From positions 496,001 through 560,000 of the forward strand of contig OZ017761.1 in the NCBI GenBank assembly GCA_963969365.1: DNA of 64,000 nucleotides. The letters are read 5' to 3'. Below the pieces are notes generated by a model. It was not told the origin of the DNA. It did no database searches and saw only the letters and a program-made list of their open reading frames with translations. Position numbers and translations under genes: made by a program. This stretch comes from Asterochloris sp. CNOR1 (Eukaryota > Chlorophyta > Trebouxiophyceae > Trebouxiales > Trebouxiaceae). This document shows, piece by piece, positions 10,501 to 22,592 of the stretch; position 1 is the stretch's first letter; each line of letters begins with the position of its first letter.

Positions 10501-13500
10501 GTGGAGAAAGGGCTGCTTGCTCTCAGTAGTTGCACATGCGCCCACACCCCACATGTGCCACTCCGTCAGTGTCATGAAACAGCAGAGAAAAAGCATATGA
10601 CAATGGCTGGCCACAGTGAGCGAGAGGAGAATTGATTCTACCAGTGCAACTGGAAGCCTCTTGGGGCATTTTCTTCCTGGCCCCTCACCGGTCATGTCCT
10701 CGACAGTGATGGGCTTGGCGCCGACATGGGAGTCCAGGCTGCCTCGCGCCTGCCCCTGGCTCTCCACATGCCGCAGCACGGTGCCCAGGGACATCTGGCG
10801 CGCGATCTTCAGGCGCTTAGAGGGGGAGCCGGGTTTGCCCTCCTCAGCGCCGCGCATCCTCTTCTCGCCGCCTGCAGGCACAGAGGGCCTGGCTATTCTG
10901 GATGGGCTGCCCACTGTTGCCACGCTGGCGCATGATGGCAGCACAGAGGACCTCAAGAGGGACCGACCACCTGCAGGCTGACAGGGAGATGTTGAGGTAG
11001 CAGAGCAGCTGGAACATGAACGCTGCCTCCTCAGCATTGAAGCGCCTGTGGCCTAGCCAGAGGCAGGCAGAGCAACCTCTCTTGATTCTGTACGACGGAG
11101 AAGACGAGGTGCCTGTTGTTGGGCGCAGCCTCTGCCACCCACACGCCGTTTTGTCTGTGATGCAGGAGCCTTCCAGGCAGCACCTGCTGCCTACACGTCC
11201 ACCTGAGAGCAATAACCACATTCAGCAGGGGTCTCTCATGCAAATTCTCCCAGACTCAGCAACCCAGCTGTGGTGCCAGCTAGCACTGCCACCCGCATCA
11301 CACAACTGCCTGCACACAGCAGAGCAGGGCAGGGAAGAAGAGCCACGCAAACACTGCAGACGACTTGAGCCCCCACAGTTCAGTGCAGACGCTGCGGCTG
11401 GCACTGCCCAAGCAAGTTGCTGATCTGCCACAAACAGCAAATGCAGACACGCAGCCAGCAGCAGGGCGGGCACTGGGGCACTGCAGCTTGCCCCCCACCT
11501 GAGTCAGTGGCATGCAGATGCCGGCTGGCACTCCCTGGGGATGCTGCCACGCCGCCACTCCCATGCGGGGCGCCCAGAGAGGCGCCACTGTCATTCCTTG
11601 CTGCCCCCACGGCAGCTGCTGCGGCTGTCTCAATGGCTGCAGGGGCCACTGCCGGCGCCACGGCAGCAGAGGGGGCCACTATGGGGTGCCTGGCAGCCTC
11701 CTGCACAGAGCGAGGGGCGCTGCCTGGTGCCACCTCTGCTGCAGCTGGCAGGGGCCCTGCTGGGGAGTTGCTGGAGCGCAGGACGATGGTGGTGGTGGGG
11801 GTGGTGCTGGCTGCAAAGGCGGGCACGTCTGCCTCGTCTGCAGCGGCGAAGGGGTTGACCGGCAGCGCTGGCCCCCCCTGCGCCATACTGGTGGGCAGGC
11901 CCGCTGCTGAGGTCACAACGCGGGCCTGCGAGCCTGCGCGGGAGTTGAGCGCGGCGGTGTTTGCAGGCAGTTGCTCGGAGGCTGCCAGGTTTGGACCTGC
12001 ACACGGGAGAACTTTAGCTTAATTGGCATGGCCTCTCTGCTGATGGCTTGTTCCTGGTGCAGCTAGATGCCCTGCGATCTGCTTGAGCTTGTGTATCAGC
12101 CTGGTAGCATGCGTTTCAGAGGGCTGGGGCCAGCTGAGCAGCTCTGCTGAAGCTGCCTGGCAGCCGCATCAGAGGCGCATCACAACCAGGCAGGAGGGGT
12201 GCAGGGGTAGTGCAGGAGAGCTGCAGCATTCACCATAGCCTAACATGCTGACAGAGACCATCGCTGGGCGTTTGCGTTTTCGCAGGCACCTAACAGAACT
12301 GCTGGCCATGATGGGACAAGACCATCAGCAGTAAGGCCAGTGCACAGGGGCCTGACAGGCTTCCATGTAGCACTATGGTGTTGAGAAGTTCCCCAAAGTG
12401 AGTCAGTTGCTCATCTGCGCAGAAGCTGTGACTACTAATGCAAGCTTCTCAGCAGTTGGCGCGCATTTTGGAGCATGTCCAGTTTGACCAGATTGTGATA
12501 ACAAGGTAATGAGATTGAGCAGCAGGATAGCGGCAGAAGCCGGCAGCTGATCTGCCAGTGACAGAACACGCTGATCCTTTTAAGCAGACTACTTAGCAAT
12601 TTTCCCGCCAGATCAGAAGCGGGAACAATGCCTGATGCAGCAATTCTTGAGCCAAATGCATGTCGCAGTCTGGCAAGGGCCGGCAGCCTGCAATTGTATA
12701 TGCTCACGCGTACACAGACATGCCGTACTCTGTTAGAATTGACTGCAAAATGCAAACCTCAAATATGCTGCCCCCGTGCAGTCATGCTCCTCAATGGGAC
12801 ATAAGGGCTCACATGGACCCAGGCCTGAAAGGCTCCCCCAAGCCCAGAAGGCTGTGGCATCCCAACCCGCAGCCTGGCCCTTGCAGGACTGTGCAGAACT
12901 CCACCCACAGCCTGCAGCCTTGCCAGAATGTGAAGGAAGGCAGGCAGCAGCCAAAAGCCATTATGCGCTGCACAGCAACCCTGACTTGTGGAGTCCTTGA
13001 GGGAAGCTCTCCATGTAGGCCTCCTCCTGTTTTGGCAAAGTTGCCTACTCACCCGTCCAGATGCTACGAAAGCAATGCTGCACCCTAGCCACTGTTACTT
13101 TTTGCAGCCCGATAGTCAAGGCGATAACTGCTCTCAGTCTGTGCTAAGCTATGATTGCTCATGCAGGAGCCAATGAAGCTCCTGTATGTGATTGCAGCCA
13201 CCCTCCAGAATTTCCCTCAGGAGATCCTGGCAGCAACGCTGCAGCCAATGACTTTCAGCAGTCTGGGGAGTCCTCTTTTGCTCTGGCAGACACAGCCTGA
13301 CAGTGGCCTCACTGCAGCCTTGATACCTCTGGGGGCACCTTTTCCCAACACATTCTATTCACACGGATCAGCCATGTAGGAGGCTCCAGTGCAGCCCAGG
13401 CTGACCTTCCGTGCTTTTGGGAGACCCTGCCTTGCTCAGGCTGCGACTCGCAATGTCAGCAAAGTCCAGCAATTCCACCGCCTGGCGAGCGCCAGCTGCA

Positions 13501-13997
13501 GAATCGCTCTCAGAGGTCTTCAGAGCCTTGGCCAGGCGCTCAGGGAGGGTGCTCTCCCGCCAGTTCTGGTCGCTTTTGGAGACTGTCACTGCCTGCTGGA
13601 GGATGTGGTGTACATTGGCCTGCAGCACAGAAAGGTGGTCTGAGCTTGCTGCAAGGAGACGTTGCCTGAAAGACGGTCACTGCCTGCTGCTAATCTGCAA
13701 CACACAAGGTCCTGGGGCTGACAGCAATCAAGGAAGGCAGTGCTGCAACCGAGGTCTTGCAGCTGTAAGCACAGTGGGCTTGTAGCATTCCCTCTCGACT
13801 CACTGCGACCGCAGGGGCCTTCTCTATATCTCAGCAGATGTGCGATGCAGCTGCCACCTCTGCAAGCAGCTCACCTCTGAGCTGTCCCCAGAGACCTCTA
13901 GAGCCTGCGGCGTGAGCTTGAGCACAAGCTGGTACCACTCTGGCTGGTCAAGCGTTGCTGTGTCCACTGCCGCACAGCATGCGAAGGCTCTCGGCAT
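7582..13997 (-). CDS. 553-residue protein with C-terminal SPOC/ACID-like barrel
   Basis: Minus-strand exons in transcript order: 13875-13997 (ATG), 13406-13619, 11499-11996, 10689-10871, 9887-10042, 9463-9560, 8233-8484 and 7582-7719 (TGA). Every junction matches in phase. Residues 1-112 are helical (QPEWYQLVLKLTP; HHILQQAVTVSKSDQNW). Residues ~113-340 are Ala/Pro/Ser-rich and look disordered, including a basic patch (SPSKRLKIARQ) like a nuclear signal. The last ~130 residues alternate strand and helix: LALWSGRVKH, VELFHMTALL, PPTLFVTELA, YVMRCRLDVL, LSKLKMLANGKMVATC and VTLVPYFD. The WSG first strand and a K-M-L-x-x-G-K-M-V helix/strand unit resemble SPOC or MED25-ACID barrels used for binding in transcription complexes. 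That assignment is inference. It converges with the gene ending at 7162 and diverges from the one starting at 14682. Confidence 0.75.
8998..9008. repeat. Poly-C run
   Basis: Eleven consecutive C bases in an intron of the minus-strand gene. A likely site of length variation or sequencing error; not in an exon. Confidence 0.8.
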
Positions 13998-14481
13998 TTA
14001 ACGATAGGGCCGCACGGGGGCCTGCCCGCATCCTGCACACACAGCCGGGACTGTCAGTGCACCTGGACTCAACTTGCAAAGGAAGCTTGACAGCAAAGTC
14101 ACGCTGGCATGGCAGCTAAAGCGTGGTCAACACCGCATGTGCAGACAGCTGACTGTACGCAAACACAGCTAAGGTGTAAAAGCAAGTGCCAGGCAGCTTT
14201 CCAGAGCAACTGGACAAAGCACTTTGTAGGTGCTTGCCAGCTGCCAAGCATTGCAGCCGGGCTTCCTCCCGTCCATTCTGCCTGCGATGGCTCCACCACA
14301 CTTGTCGTGCTGTGGTCCAGGCAACGGCAGCTTTCTGGATCTAAGCTAAGGCGTTCATGAGTAGTCACCTGAAAAGAGAAAGCCTCGTTGATGACCAGCT
14401 GCCTCCGCTAAAACACCTATCAGTGGAGTGGCCGCGTCCTCGCCGCTAATCTAGCAACTTTCTACAAATGTTCTAAATCTG

Positions 14482-14489
14482 TGACGTAA
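14482..14489. promoter_or_regulatory. TGACGTAA element in divergent promoter
   Basis: The 684 bp between the start codons at 13997 (-) and 14682 (+) should serve as a two-way promoter. TGACGTAA is a CRE/bZIP-type ACGT core sitting in its most AT-rich part. A single 8-mer is weak evidence. Confidence 0.25.
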
Positions 14490-14681
14490 TTAGCTTTCTT
14501 TCCTTCATGAGCACCTGCCTTGGACCAATACTTCGCGCGATGTTGCCGTGTGCAGGATACAGCAAAGATGCCGTGGCATGCTGAAGCAGCATAACTGCCA
14601 TGCTGCGATTTGCCATGATATTGCATTCCTGAGCTGAGGCATTGAAGTCCTCCTGCTCAAATGGTGATGGCTTCTTAGGCC

Positions 14682-17600
14682 ATGGCCCTGTGTAGCCAGG
14701 AGGGAGCAGTGTCTGATCTGGGCCTGCCCACATTTGAGGACGATGGCGGCGACTGGTCCCTGCTGACATCTCAACTTGAGGATCGGCGCCAATCCCAGCA
14801 TGGTGCAACAACTTCGCATGACTCAGGTGCAGGCTTATGGTGCCCTGCACAGAGGCCTTCAGCCCTGGTTGCCAGACAACATACCCCACGTGCACATGTG
14901 CTGCAGAGCTGCTTGGTCAGGCAATGCTGGACGAGCTGAGTGCTGGGCCACGGCTGCCCCGCCTGCATACACTCCTTTCAACGCCAAAGTTGAGACAGAA
15001 AGGTTGCCTGCAGGAGCACCCAAACGGCAGCCCCAGCTGCCCACAGGGCCCCTGCAGGTCCGCAAGATCCCTGCAGCCGCCTTGAAGAGCCTGCCCAAGC
15101 CTGCTGCGCCAGCGCAGCATCCAGTGTTGCGACTGCCAGATGCTCCAGCTCTCAGTGTGCGCAGGCGGCCCATGCCCGGCGCTGCCAGGCAGCTCCCGGC
15201 AGGCGCAGGGCTGCAGGCTTCTGCCTGGCCGCCCAGCCCAGAGTCCCCTGGCGGCGCAGACACAGGCCGCCTTCGAGGTGCTGCGACAGCGGGCAGTGCA
15301 GGCGCTGCTGCAAGGTCTGCAGAGGAGGCTGAGACTGAAGGAGAGCAGGGAGCTGTGCCAGCAGGTATCACAAAGCCACCAGCCTCTGCTGATGGTCAGG
15401 CAGATGCCTGTGCTGCTGCCAGCACAGGGTCGGTTGGGCGCCCCAGCTTGGTCAAAACTGCCGCTCCCTTCAGCAGGCTTGCTGAGGCAGGCAGCAGGGC
15501 CTCCCCTCCAGGAGGGCTGCTGGCCAAGCTCTGCAGGCTCACAGGCCACAAGGCGGCTGAGCCTGGCCCACAGCAGACCCCTGAGCAGACTCAGGAGCAT
15601 GATGTAGCCCTTGCTGGCCACAGCAGGCTGGCAGAGCCTGCCGTGCAGGCCGTGAAACTTGCCCTGTCGGGCCTGGCAGTGGATGCTGCAGAGCCTGCGG
15701 CAGCAGGCACTAGCAGGGACGGCTCGCCTGCTGCTCAGGCAGACCAGTCTGCAGCTGCATCTGCTGCTGCTGCCGCACTGGCACCTCTCTGTGCAGCAGA
15801 AGCAGCATCCCCCGCTGGCATGCCAACAAGCGGCAGCGCAGCAGGTGTCGATGCCTCAAATGGCGACTTTCCTCGCAGCGAGGCAAGTGGGCGCATGCCC
15901 AGCACCTGCACTGTAAGGCCCACCATGATCAGCACACACGCCAGCCCTCCTGAAGCCTTGAGGTCAGGATGGCTTGGCCAGGTGGAGGCAGGGGTTGGCA
16001 GCCAGGCAGGCTGTGAGATGTCTGCAGGTCAGCTGCAGCAGGCCCCAAACCAGGGGGCTGCTGCCGCGGCGGCAGCAGCAGCAGGCTCACACTGCAGTCA
16101 AGAACAGGGCAGCCATGACAGCGGCCGATTGCCTGAGCACGCGCTGCCATCAGGTGACAACATCCGGGCAGGCACCCCTGCCGAGCAGCACGCGCCACCC
16201 GGCAGCCTCGAGGCCCTGGATCTGGAGACAGGGCCTCTGCCTGGCCCTGGCGCAGATGCTGGGGTTGACCCCTGGGGCCTCGCTGTGGAGCTGGAGGATG
16301 ATGGGCTGGCAGGCAAGCCCTGGTTGGTCATATGCTCCATCACACACATGCAGGATGCATAATCTGCCTGTAGACGAACAGGCAGGTCTTGAAGGGACTC
16401 AACAGGCCAGCTCGCGTGTCCTGCATGCTTGACTCTGCAGCAGCCTTCTGCAAAGGTCGTTTACGACCTTTGTCCTGCTGCGAGCTCGAGCAATCAGCTG
16501 CTGCTCATGTGCTTCAAGCTTGCTTGCAGTACTGTGCAGAGGGCTCAGCACTCATCTCGCTGCAGGGCTGCAGCCGCCTGAGCAGGAGCAGGCTCAGCAG
16601 CAGCAGGAGGGGCAGCCGCAGATGCAGACAGAGCCTCTCAGGCAGCCAGGCAGCTCCCAACAGCCTTGTGGCTGCTCCAGTGAGGTCGAGCTGCTGCCTG
16701 GCCGTGTGCCAGCAGGGATGGGTGCCACTTCTGCTACAGCAGAGGCTGCACTAGATCAGCAGCCTGCACGCAATCTGGGAACTATGACCAAGTTCAAAGC
16801 TAGGGAGCAGGGTGAGGCAGAGCCATTTGCATCTGCTGCTGACAGGCCTGCTGGCCCCAGCAAGTGCCACCGGCCCCAACAGAAAGCCCAAGCCTCTGGC
16901 GCCGCGGCTCACCCCACGCAGCACACTCCGTTGCCTGCTGCGTCTGCGGTGCCGCCAGTAGAGGCGGGAGGGGTCGCCCCTTGGGGCTCCCACAGCGGTG
17001 ACAGCAGCGGCAGCGGCGGCCGTAAGCCCAAGCGTCAGTACCTGCGCAGCGGCCAGCGTGGGAGCGCTGCTGCCGGAGCGCCTGCAGCTGGTGCCACCCC
17101 CAGCAACGCTCTTACAGAGGGACTCCATGCATGCAGCCTGCATGCTGGCGGCAAGCACGAGAGCACTGATGGCAAGGGGTGCGCACCTGTGGCTGCACCA
17201 GTCTCCAGCAGCGCACACACTGGGACGCTGGATGCAGGCCAGCTGTCAGTTCAGGGGATGCCCGCCAGACCACACAGACCCGCGCCTGGCATGGCTGTGG
17301 CCCTGGAGCGGCCTGCCGGGGGCCAGCACACGCCTGCAGCTGGCAGGGGCGGCGCCAGGCAGCACCTGCTGAGGCTGTACGGGGATGAGCCATCGTCCTC
17401 GGCCTACCTGACTCCTGTGCAACAGGCTCAGAAGCAGCTGCAGGTGGGTCTGCGCACACAGTGAAGCCTGCCTTGCCTGACGGCAGAGGTGCAAGCCATT
17501 GGATGGCGATGGTGCTTCCCACTACATCCAGCTGCATGCCAAGGTGGATGCAGCTGTGCTGCAGCCTGTGTTGTGTTCAACCTCATATAAATGTTACAGC

Positions 17601-20600
17601 CTCTCAACTTCAGCTCAATCCTGATTTCACAGGATGAGGAGGACGAGGAGGATGCGGCTCTGCTGCAGCCTCTGGACTGGAACATTCCGCCCTCCAGTCT
17701 GTGGCCGCAGTCTGAGCGCCAGCAGGGGCCAGCCAAGAGGGCCAGCATCCCGCCGCCCTCCCGCTTTGCTGGGCAAGTAGGATGCCGGTCCGTGCCTTCC
17801 AAAGGTCAGCAGTTGTAAACGCGGCAAACTGCGTGTCCTGGTGCTTGCAAGCCCTGGCAGCCCTACATGTGTGATGCTGTTGCTAACGATGAACGTGCTA
17901 GCTTATAAATGCCCCTGCAGCCGTGTCTGCTAAGCCAACCCCTCACCGATGCTACTGTGCAGGGCAGGGCCGGGCAGACTCAAAGGCGTCTCAGCGCAGT
18001 GGGCTGCACCAGCTGCAGCAGGAGTGGCTCCAACAGAGGGGCACAGGCCGCACAGGGCTGAGGCCGGCCTCAGAGCCGCCAGTTGGTGCTCACGGCGGGG
18101 GCCAGGTAGAGCGTGCCAGCGCATTTGAGGGAGCCTTTGCCAAAATTGCACAAGGTCCCACAGCAGGTTTGCCTGAGGGCAGCCCAAGTGAGCAGGCAGG
18201 CTGGGCTGCAAGTGCGCCAGACACCAATGCAACTGCGGCAGCAGGAGCTGCAGCGCAACTGCCAGGGGCCCCGCCTGGCAATGATGAGGAGTCAGCCTTT
18301 CAGCTGGACATCGACTTCGGCCCAGAGACACAGCTGCCTGCTGGGCACCTGGCAGCGCGTGAGGTCATGGACCCTGCGGCCCAGCAGCAGCAGCATGGCT
18401 TGGCAGCATGCCCCAGCGGCCCTGAGGCAGCCGCCCCACATCTGCCTGGGAGCAGCCTGACAGCGCCCAGCGCTGAGAGGCCTGCGACCACGCAGCGGCA
18501 GAATCAGCAGCATGGCTTGACAGATCACCAAGGCCATGCTGCTGAGGCTGCAGCCGCCCCTGGGGCACAGGCAGGCTCTCAAAGTGCAGCAGCTGGGGAG
18601 GGCATGCCCACGGGAGGAGCTGAAGCATGTGCTGGCTCAGGCTGCCTGCAGGTAGGTCAGCTTTGCAGCTGGTAATCCATCCAGCTGACGAACTTGAGAC
18701 CAGAGAATGCAAGATGCACAGTGCCAAGGGCAGCCGTGATAACGTCCCAGCATTAGCACAGACCTGAATGACAAAATGACCCGGCATGCAGCTTGGCCCC
18801 AAGGTTGTTGGTTTGCACTGGGTGCAGGAGGCTGCTCCTGGCTCAGGCAGGCCCCTGAAGCGGCTGCGCCGGGGCACAGAGCGCAGCTGTGGGCCCACCC
18901 CTGGCGCCAAGCAGCCTCTCAGCCTGCCTCCAGCAGAGGAGGACACTGCGCTGGCCTCGGACCAGGCCGGCCGCCAGAAGCGCGCCAGGCAGGCCCCTGC
19001 TGTCTGGCAGGCCCAGGGTGCCAGTCCGGATGAGCAGCGGCAGGCTGGGAGGCATGGCAGCGGGAGGCAACCCCCTGTGCCGGCTTCAACAGCTGGAAGC
19101 CCAGCACTGAGCCGCCCCAGGTCGGCCAAGCTGCAGCAGCTGCGCAGACTGTCGCTGGAATCCAGGGCAGCTCGTGTGCTGCAGCCGCACAGTCACTCGG
19201 CAGCCCACCAGCCACCTCACCAGCCGCAGTCGCACAGTCACTCAAACGGCTACCTAGGCCACCAGCAGCAACCCAGCAGGCCTGCCACACGAGAGGAGGA
19301 GGATCTGATAGACGATAACTCAGATGGGGACTTTGAGGCGGCTGCACCTCGAGGGGGCCTGCAGCACGAGCAGCAGGCTCGGCAGGGGCCCAACCCCTTT
19401 GCGCGTGTGCGGGCCGGGAACTTCAAGGTGTGTGCAAGTGCACAGGTCAGTGGCATGGTGGGTGCTGCACCGCCGAGAGCTGCAGCTGGTCACTGCAGTG
19501 TCCCTTGCCTGCAGCTGCCAAGGCCGGTGGAGACGCGCCCCACTCCTAAGCATCAGGAGATGCTGGCCAAGCTGCTGCACAATCCTCGCAGGAGTGGTCA
19601 GCATGAGCTTGCAGGTGAGGCATCATTTACATCGCCCTTTCCTCAGTCTGACTGTTATCAGCCACCTGATGCCCTGGAAAATAAAGGCATGTTGCTGCCT
19701 GCACTGGTCTGCACTGATCGACCTGCGCTCAGAATTGGCGTGGACAAAACCTCAGCATGCTCATCACACCAAGCTGTGCTGCAGCCGAGTCTCGTGACAG
19801 CACGCCAGAGCCAGCACGCCAGGGTATGCCCCAGCTGGGGCTGTCTGCTGTGAACAGACATCGGCACAGGGTCCTGCAGCTGTGCCGGGCACAAACACCT
19901 GCAGAGGAACGCACTGTGCTGCCTCTGTCAGCCTCAGTGGGGGCTTCAGCTTGCAGGCAGGCTGCGCCGGCTGCTGCACAGGTTTTGGTTGACGATGACG
20001 TGGCAGAGGTCATTGATCTGGTGGATGACAAGCCAGGTGAGCATCTTCTTCAAGTTCTGTTCAAACATATGTTACTACGGCTCCTACGGAGCATTAATCT
20101 GGTCAGTGACGGAGCATACATGCTGCCAAGCAAGCACAGATGCAACTGATGAGGGGCGTGGCAAGTATGTGGCACCCATATAGGGCAAGTGCAGCCAGGC
20201 GTGGCCTGCAGGTGGTCTGCAGACTGTAAAGAGTGCAGGATCAAGTCGACAAGACTGCTGGCTTAGTCACGAGCATCCATCAGATTCCCAGCTTGAGCGT
20301 GACTGTCAGCAGCCTGTGCAGGGCTTGCAGGGGCATGCGCCTCAGTCCATGCATTGTGTCCTGTGTTGCTGTGCAGGCTCAAGCAGGTTAGCACCTGCAG
20401 CTGGCACAGAGGCTGCTGGACACAACTGGTGGTACCGCTTTCCAGACTTTGTGCCGGTGGCAGCGCTGCAGGCGGGAGTCAATCCCAGGTGTTTGCCATG
20501 GGAAGCTGAATGTGGCCTGTCAAAGTGCTGTCCCCATCGGGGAAAGGAGGCATTTCTCCCTGCAGACTGCCTCCCTTACACTTGACTAAGGTGTGAATGG

Positions 20601-22204
20601 CGTACTCTTGTGTGGCTGTCTGAACACAGGTGTGCTGCCCCTTGTCTGTCTGCTCAGGGATGTCTAGTGCTTTGAGATCTTTTGTTCATATCAATATTCC
20701 AAGATCTGTTGCTGCCTGCAGGGATGGCAGCACGGTGTATGTTAACTACCGGGCACAATTCAGCGATGAAGCCAAGCCCAGCAGAAAGCGCAAGGCACAG
20801 GCTGCCAGTGCAGATGATGCTGAGCTGGATGCTGCCCTTGAGGCTGAGCAGGCTGCAGGTGCGGCACAATGTTTTGGCTTTCAAGAGACTGACCTTGGGC
20901 AGCACGTGCCTTTGAACATGTGTCACCTGCCTGAAATGGCAACACCAGGGGTCGCTGCAGGAGCAGTAACAGAGGTTCTATGTAGGGGCTGGATAGCACC
21001 TCTTGAGAGAGTCTACTCTGGGGCTGCTGGTGCGATCAAAACAGATGTGAATGCTGCACAGGTGGCTGAGCAGGCTGCAGGTGCAACCCCAGAATGTCTG
21101 GTTAGGACCTGTCTTCAATTGGCGCCTTCTGCGGTGCAGGCATGATGCATGCCATATGTGGGATCTTGCTGTCTGCTGTATGTAGCAAAATGAGAGGCAA
21201 TCCCAGTGCTGAGCAAGATGCTGCCTGTGGGAGTTGGCAGCCCTGAACACCACATGAAGCATCTGTGCCGGCTGCGGTCGGAGTCAGGCGCTGCCTATCT
21301 GCAGCTGACAACAGCAGGCAGGCTGCAGAGGTGCCTCAGCAGCGTGTCAGTTGCCTGACCAGACATGATCCTCCACGGTGAGCTGCCAAGGCTGTGGCCC
21401 CAGCTGTTGCAGTGCTGCAGGCAGCCGCAAAGGCAAGTCAAAGCGGCCAGCAGGCGCAGCATCGGACGGCCATTGGATCACGGAAGGCGGCTCCAAGGTG
21501 TGTAGAAGCAGTGTTCACACAAGTGCTGGCTGCAGCTAGCTCACGCCATAGCAGCCGTGAGCTGGCCATTAGTCCTGATGCCTCCAGAAGGCACCATTGC
21601 GTGTTGCCGACACTCCTGCACCTGCTGCAGTGGAGAAGTGTTGCTAGCCTTTGCTCAGCAACATGATTGCTGTGCCAAGGCAGTACCGTTTGCTTCTGCT
21701 CAGCAGCATTGATGACATGCTTGGGCAGTGCTGTCAGCTTTTGCTTAGCGGGCTCCATTCTGTGCTTGCTGTGGCTGGGCACTGCTGCTGGCCTCTGCTC
21801 AGCAGGCTCTGCTGTTGGCCTCTGCTCAGCACCATCCATCCTCTTGAATACAGTGGCATGTCCTTGCAATGCCAGCAACTGGAGCTTTGGGGGCTGCGAG
21901 ACCTGCCTTGAGACAGGTGCCAGTTTCTCGAAGTGTTGCAAACATACTCAATGACATGCTACCTCTGCAGGTGTACATAAATGCTAGCGGTTGCAAATTG
22001 AGGGGCACTGAAGCCTACCGTGCCGCCCAGAAGGCCAAGAAGGCCCCAGCAGGGCAGGGGGCCTCTCGGGCAGCAGACTCTGACTCTGGCAGTGGTTCAC
22101 CCTCGGCAGCCACACAGCGCAAGCCCAGACGCAAGGCCAAGAGAAAGAAGCGTAAGAGGGGCGGCGGCCGCCTGGCCGCCTTCAAGGCTTGCTTCAAGCG
22201 GTGA
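14682..22204 (+). CDS. Large low-complexity protein with WWYRFPDF segment and basic tail
   Basis: Exons: 14682-14826 (ATG), 14907-15002, 15156-15364 (probable), one or more ending at 16312, 16566-17443, 17633-17804, 17921-18651, 18828-19427, 19515-19614, 19785-20036, 20377-20488, 20722-21061 and 21971-22204 (TGA). Phases agree except at the unresolved join between 15364 and ~15577. The N-terminus is acidic (TFEDDGGDWSLLTSQLE), then a helical stretch, then ~900 residues rich in Ala, Gln, Pro and Ser with acidic patches (DEEDEEDAALLQPLDW). The conserved-looking part is C-terminal: KHQEMLAKLLHNP, HNWWYRFPDFVPVAALQAG, STVYVNYRAQFSDE and VYINASGCKLRGTEAYR, ending in a strongly basic tail (KPRRKAKRKKRKR). 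I do not recognise the family. The basic tail and composition suggest a nuclear protein. The intron after 16312 has a GC donor. Confidence 0.65.
20841..21095 (+). repeat. Repeated segment spanning an AGGT junction
   Basis: GGCTGAGCAGGCTGCAGGTG occurs at about 20842 and again at about 21064, each followed by a C/A-rich stretch ending in AATG. The second copy lies just after the donor I chose at 21062. A weaker relative (GGCAGGCTGCAGAGGTG) is near 21318. Confidence 0.6.
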
Positions 22205-22592
22205 CACGCCTTTTCAAGGCCTGTGTATCACCTCTGTCACGTCCATGACAGTAAAGATCCCAGTCTCATGAAGCCAACACCATCTTCTCCCCCAACATTG
22301 ACCAATGAATTGCAGCACAGGATCCTCCGCACTTGAATGTATGCTTGTTGAGGGCAATCATCTGGTTTCATCCAGAGATACATTGGGGAATTGGAGCTCC
22401 TGTGAGACCACGTGTCATAAAAGCGGCCGCAGCTTCCGCCGAGGCTGCAGTTTCAGGCTCACACACTCTGATCATTGCATTAATGTCTTGCTTGCAAATT
22501 GCGGCACAGGCAATCATCGAGTGACTCCGGCCTTGCTGCTCGTATCCCCTTTCTCAGCCCTTGTGCCATGAAGGCATGATCATAGCAGCAGA

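Noticed and set aside
10309-11037. Single 242-codon minus-strand frame
   Set aside because: Only 10689-10871 has proper splice ends and phase. The rest of the frame is intron read-through.
11417-12022. 201-codon plus-strand frame
   Set aside because: It is the complement of the minus-strand exon 11499-11996, which fits a complete exon chain; Ala/Gly-rich coding sequence often leaves the other strand open.
14776-15363. Long open frame running unbroken from 14776 to 16362 as a single exon
   Set aside because: The 14682 start with splicing 14826/14907 and 15002/15156 gives better proteins in phase (LLGQAMLDELSAGPRLPRLH; AAFEVLRQRAVQALLQGLQ). Only the later part of the long frame, roughly 15.4-16.3 kb, looks coding.
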